In this document: piece after piece, positions 5,458-7,957 of the stretch
Layout: each line of letters starts with the position of its first letter
Position numbering within the stretch: position 1 is the first letter of the stretch
Assembly (NCBI GenBank): GCA_020860805.1
Contig: JAJBTP010000423.1
Location: 1-7,957, forward strand
DNA from: Tannerellaceae bacterium
GTDB lineage: Bacteria > Bacteroidota > Bacteroidia > Bacteroidales > Tannerellaceae
DNA length: 7,957 bases
Reading direction: 5' to 3'
Position numbers and translations under genes: made by a program
The notes under the pieces: model-generated
What the model saw: the letters and a program-made list of their open reading frames with translations, nothing else
Told to the model about the DNA's origin: nothing
Database searches by the model: none

Positions 5458-7770
5458 ATGAAATCGATATATTTGATTTTACTTTCTGTTTTCCTGTATA
5501 TATCCTATGCAGAAGCTATTGACGAACCCCAGCAAAAAAGATCAGATGCCAACCTAATCGGCCATGTCCTGGATAAAGAAACCGGCGAACATTTATCTTT
5601 TATTAATATAGTGGTTAAAGGAACCACCATTGGTACAAGCACGGATCAAACAGGACATTATTTTCTGAAAGACCTACCTGTCGGCAAACAAACAATCGAA
5701 TTTAAATCCCTGGGTTACAAAACCGTATCGAAGGAAGTTATCATAGAAAGAGGAAAAACCCTGGAAATAAATGTAGATCTGGAAGAAGACCGTGTTTCAC
5801 TGGATGCCGTAGTAGTCTCTGCCAACCGGGGAGAAACCACACGCCGTTTGGCTCCTTCCCTGGTGAATGTACTGGATGGTACAGTATTTACAAAAACCAA
5901 TGCGGTAACATTAGCACAGGGATTGAACTTCCAACCTGGGGTACGTGTTGAAACCAACTGTCAGAACTGTGGTTATCAACAGGTACGTATTAATGGGCTG
6001 GATGGTCCTTATACACAAATTCTGATAGATTCACGTCCTATTTTCAGTGCGCTTTCAGGCGTATATGGCCTGGAACAAATCCCGGCCAATATGATTGAGC
6101 GTGTAGAAGTCATGCGAGGAGGTGGTTCTGCTCTATTTGGTTCTTCTGCAATTGCCGGAACTATTAATATCATAACTAAAGAACCCCTTCGTAATTCAGG
6201 AGAACTCAGCCATTCATTAACGTCTATTGGTGGCAGTTCTGCTTTTGATAATAACACAACACTAAATGCGTCTATGGTTTCCGATAACGGCAAAGCCGGT
6301 TTGTTTATTTTCGGACAGAACCGTCATCGCTCCGGATACGATAATGATAAGGATGGATATACCGAACTCCCTAAACTTAAAAGCCAGACGGTAGGATTCC
6401 GTTCCTATCTCAAAACAGGTACGTATAGCAAACTAACCTTTGAATACCATCACATGAATGAATTCAGAAGAGGAGGTAATTTATTAAACCGGCCTCCGCA
6501 TGAAGCAGATATAGCCGAACAACTCGAACATTCTATCGATGGAGGGGGGAATTAAGTTTGATCTCTTTTCCTCCGATTACAAACATCGCTGGAGTATCTA
6601 TACCTCCGGACAAAATACAGACCGGAATAGTTACTATGGGACAGACAAAGATCCGGATGCTTATGGTAAAACAACCGATTTAACCTGGATGGCAGGTTCA
6701 CAATATATTTATAGCTTCGATAATTTATGGTTTATGCCTGCAGACTTCACCGGTGGGATAGAATATAGCTATGATCATCTGAAAGACGAAATGCTGGGCT
6801 ATAAGCGATATACAAACCAAACAGTAAATATCGGAAGTCTTTTCCTACAAAATGAATGGAAAAACAGCATGTGGAGTTTCCTGATTGGTGCCCGCATGGA
6901 TAAACACAACATGCTTAATCACGTTGTATTCAGTCCCCGGGCAAATGTACGTTTTAATCCTACGGAAGATATTAATATCCGTGCCAGCTATTCCAGTGGA
7001 TTCCGGGCACCACAGGCATTTGATGAAGATATGCATATTTCGGCGGTAGGAGGAGAAGTAGCCGTTATTAAAATTGCAGAAAATCTAAAAGAAGAAAAAT
7101 CACAGAGTATCAGTACTTCTGTGGATTTTTACCATCGCTTTGGAGGAGGGATACAGGTTAACTTTCTGGTAGAAGGGTTTTATACAAATCTAAGTGATGT
7201 ATTTGTTCTTGAAAATATAGGATGGGATGATAAAACCGGAACGTACGTTAAGGAAAGAAGAAACGGTTCCGGAGCTAAAGTAGGAGGTCTGACACTGGAA
7301 GGTAAAGCCATTCTGACTGCATGGCTACAATTCCAGGCCGGTGCCACTTTCCAACAAAGCCGTTACAAAGAACCGGAACAATGGAGTGAAGACGAAACAG
7401 TAGCATCTGAAAAAAACTACTTCGTACACCTGATCAGTATGGGTATTTTACGGCAACCCTTACACCTGTAAACGATTTTACAGCATCTTTATCCGGAACC
7501 TATACCGGAAGTATGTTAGTACCTCACTTAGCAGGAGTTATTGACAAAGACAGACTGGAAAAGACAAAAAGTTTCTTTGATATGAACGTAAAACTGGCTT
7601 ATACTTTCTCTATTTATAAAGAAACCCAACTGGAGATAAACGGAGGAGTACAGAATATATTTAATGCTTATCAGTCAGACTTTGATAAAGGAGCGTTACG
7701 GGATGCTTCTTATATCTATGGTCCTTCTTTGCCCCGTAGTTACTTTGCAGGACTTAAAATATCTTTTTAA
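5458..7770 (+). pseudogene. TonB-dependent outer-membrane receptor with carboxypeptidase-like N-domain, two frameshifts
   Basis: Correcting two single-base shifts gives about 770 residues. The signal peptide spans 1-20, with a probable cut after AEA. A carboxypeptidase-regulatory-like domain (about 33-110) contains GTSTDQTGHYFLKDLPVG. A TonB-box-like segment (DAVVVSANR, 116-124) precedes a plug domain to about 240, with VRINGLDGPYTQILID, IERVEVMRGGGSALFGSSAIAGTINII and a Cys168-x-x-Cys171 pair. The beta-barrel follows and ends in LKISF with a terminal Phe, as outer-membrane proteins do. Frame 1 runs to a TAA at 6553-6555 after an extra G in the G6 tract 6544-6549. The barrel continues in frame 2 until a missing base near 7422-7423 (NYF then RTPDQYGYF), and frame 1 resumes to 7770. 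The shifts cancel, so the outer pieces share a frame. The ligand is not identifiable by sequence; the His-rich neighbour suggests a metal or metal complex. The break may be real, phase-variable or a sequencing error. Confidence 0.85.
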
Positions 7771-7776
7771 TATATG

Positions 7777-7957
7777 TTAGAAAGATACTTCAATAGTATC
7801 ATCAATAATAACCTGGGTAGTATCTACTTCGAGACCCGGAGGAGTAAATAAATCCGGTGCAGACTGTTCCTCTTCATTGGAACGGGAATCGGCGGAATCT
7901 TCCTGAATAAAATCTTCCTGCTGATTACAGGCTGATAAAAAGAATACGGTAAATAAA
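7777..7957 (-). CDS. Small acidic lipoprotein, 5' end beyond window
   Basis: Reading the minus strand from the window edge gives 59 residues to a TAA at 7777-7779. The visible start LFTVFFLSAC is the end of a type II signal peptide with the lipobox LSAC. The mature part, CNQQEDFIQEDSADSRS and onward, is strongly acidic: 14 Asp/Glu, one Arg and no Lys in 50 residues. The start codon probably lies only a few codons outside the window, making a protein of about 65-70 residues. The acidic residues shortly after the Cys partly resemble the Bacteroidota lipoprotein export signal that sends lipoproteins to the cell surface, a weak match. It converges on the receptor with six bases between stops. No function is recognised. 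Confidence 0.7.
   Translation of the reverse strand, partial: LFTVFFLSACNQQEDFIQEDSADSRSNEEEQSAPDLFTPPGLEVDTTQVIIDDTIEVSF

Overview
The window looks like chromosomal DNA from a member of the Bacteroidales (Bacteroidota). The signs are AT-rich intergenic DNA, exact TAnnTTTG -7 promoter boxes, no strong Shine-Dalgarno sites, a TonB-dependent receptor that begins with a carboxypeptidase-regulatory-like domain, and several lipoproteins. The sequence does not fix genus or species. Nothing points to a mobile element, CRISPR array, tRNA or rRNA.

Layout. (1) 111-1841, plus strand: a secreted S41 C-terminal processing protease whose reading frame is cut by two in-frame stop codons (TAG 1458, TGA 1530). 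The PDZ and Ser/Lys catalytic parts lie before the first stop and the C-terminal extension after it. (2) 1854-4095, minus strand: two tandem, paralogous membrane-anchored calcineurin-type metallophosphoesterases 10 bases apart, transcribed from a Bacteroidota-type promoter at 4116-4123. (3) 4218-4781, minus strand: a lipoprotein with a BamE/SmpA-like domain and a long Pro/Asn/Arg/Ser-rich tail. (4) 4951-5304, plus strand: a small two-helix membrane protein with a His-rich loop, apparently read from a nearly leaderless mRNA. (5) 5458-7770, plus strand: a TonB-dependent receptor of about 770 residues, broken by a one-base insertion in a G tract near 6544-6549 and a one-base deletion near 7422-7423. 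(6) 7777-7957, minus strand: the 3' part of a small acidic lipoprotein that runs off the right edge.

How the parts fit. The His-rich membrane protein and the receptor form the most distinctive unit. They are co-oriented and separated by a 153-base leader holding two back-to-back hairpins, and the receptor plug carries a Cys-x-x-Cys. A metal or metallo-ligand uptake locus is a reasonable but untested reading. The two phosphoesterases form a separate envelope-associated operon.

Two of the largest genes are broken by four separate lesions, so the stretch either records gene decay or contains sequence errors. The frameshifts lie at a homopolymer and at a single missing base. The two nonsense codons are substitutions, which are harder to explain as base-calling errors.
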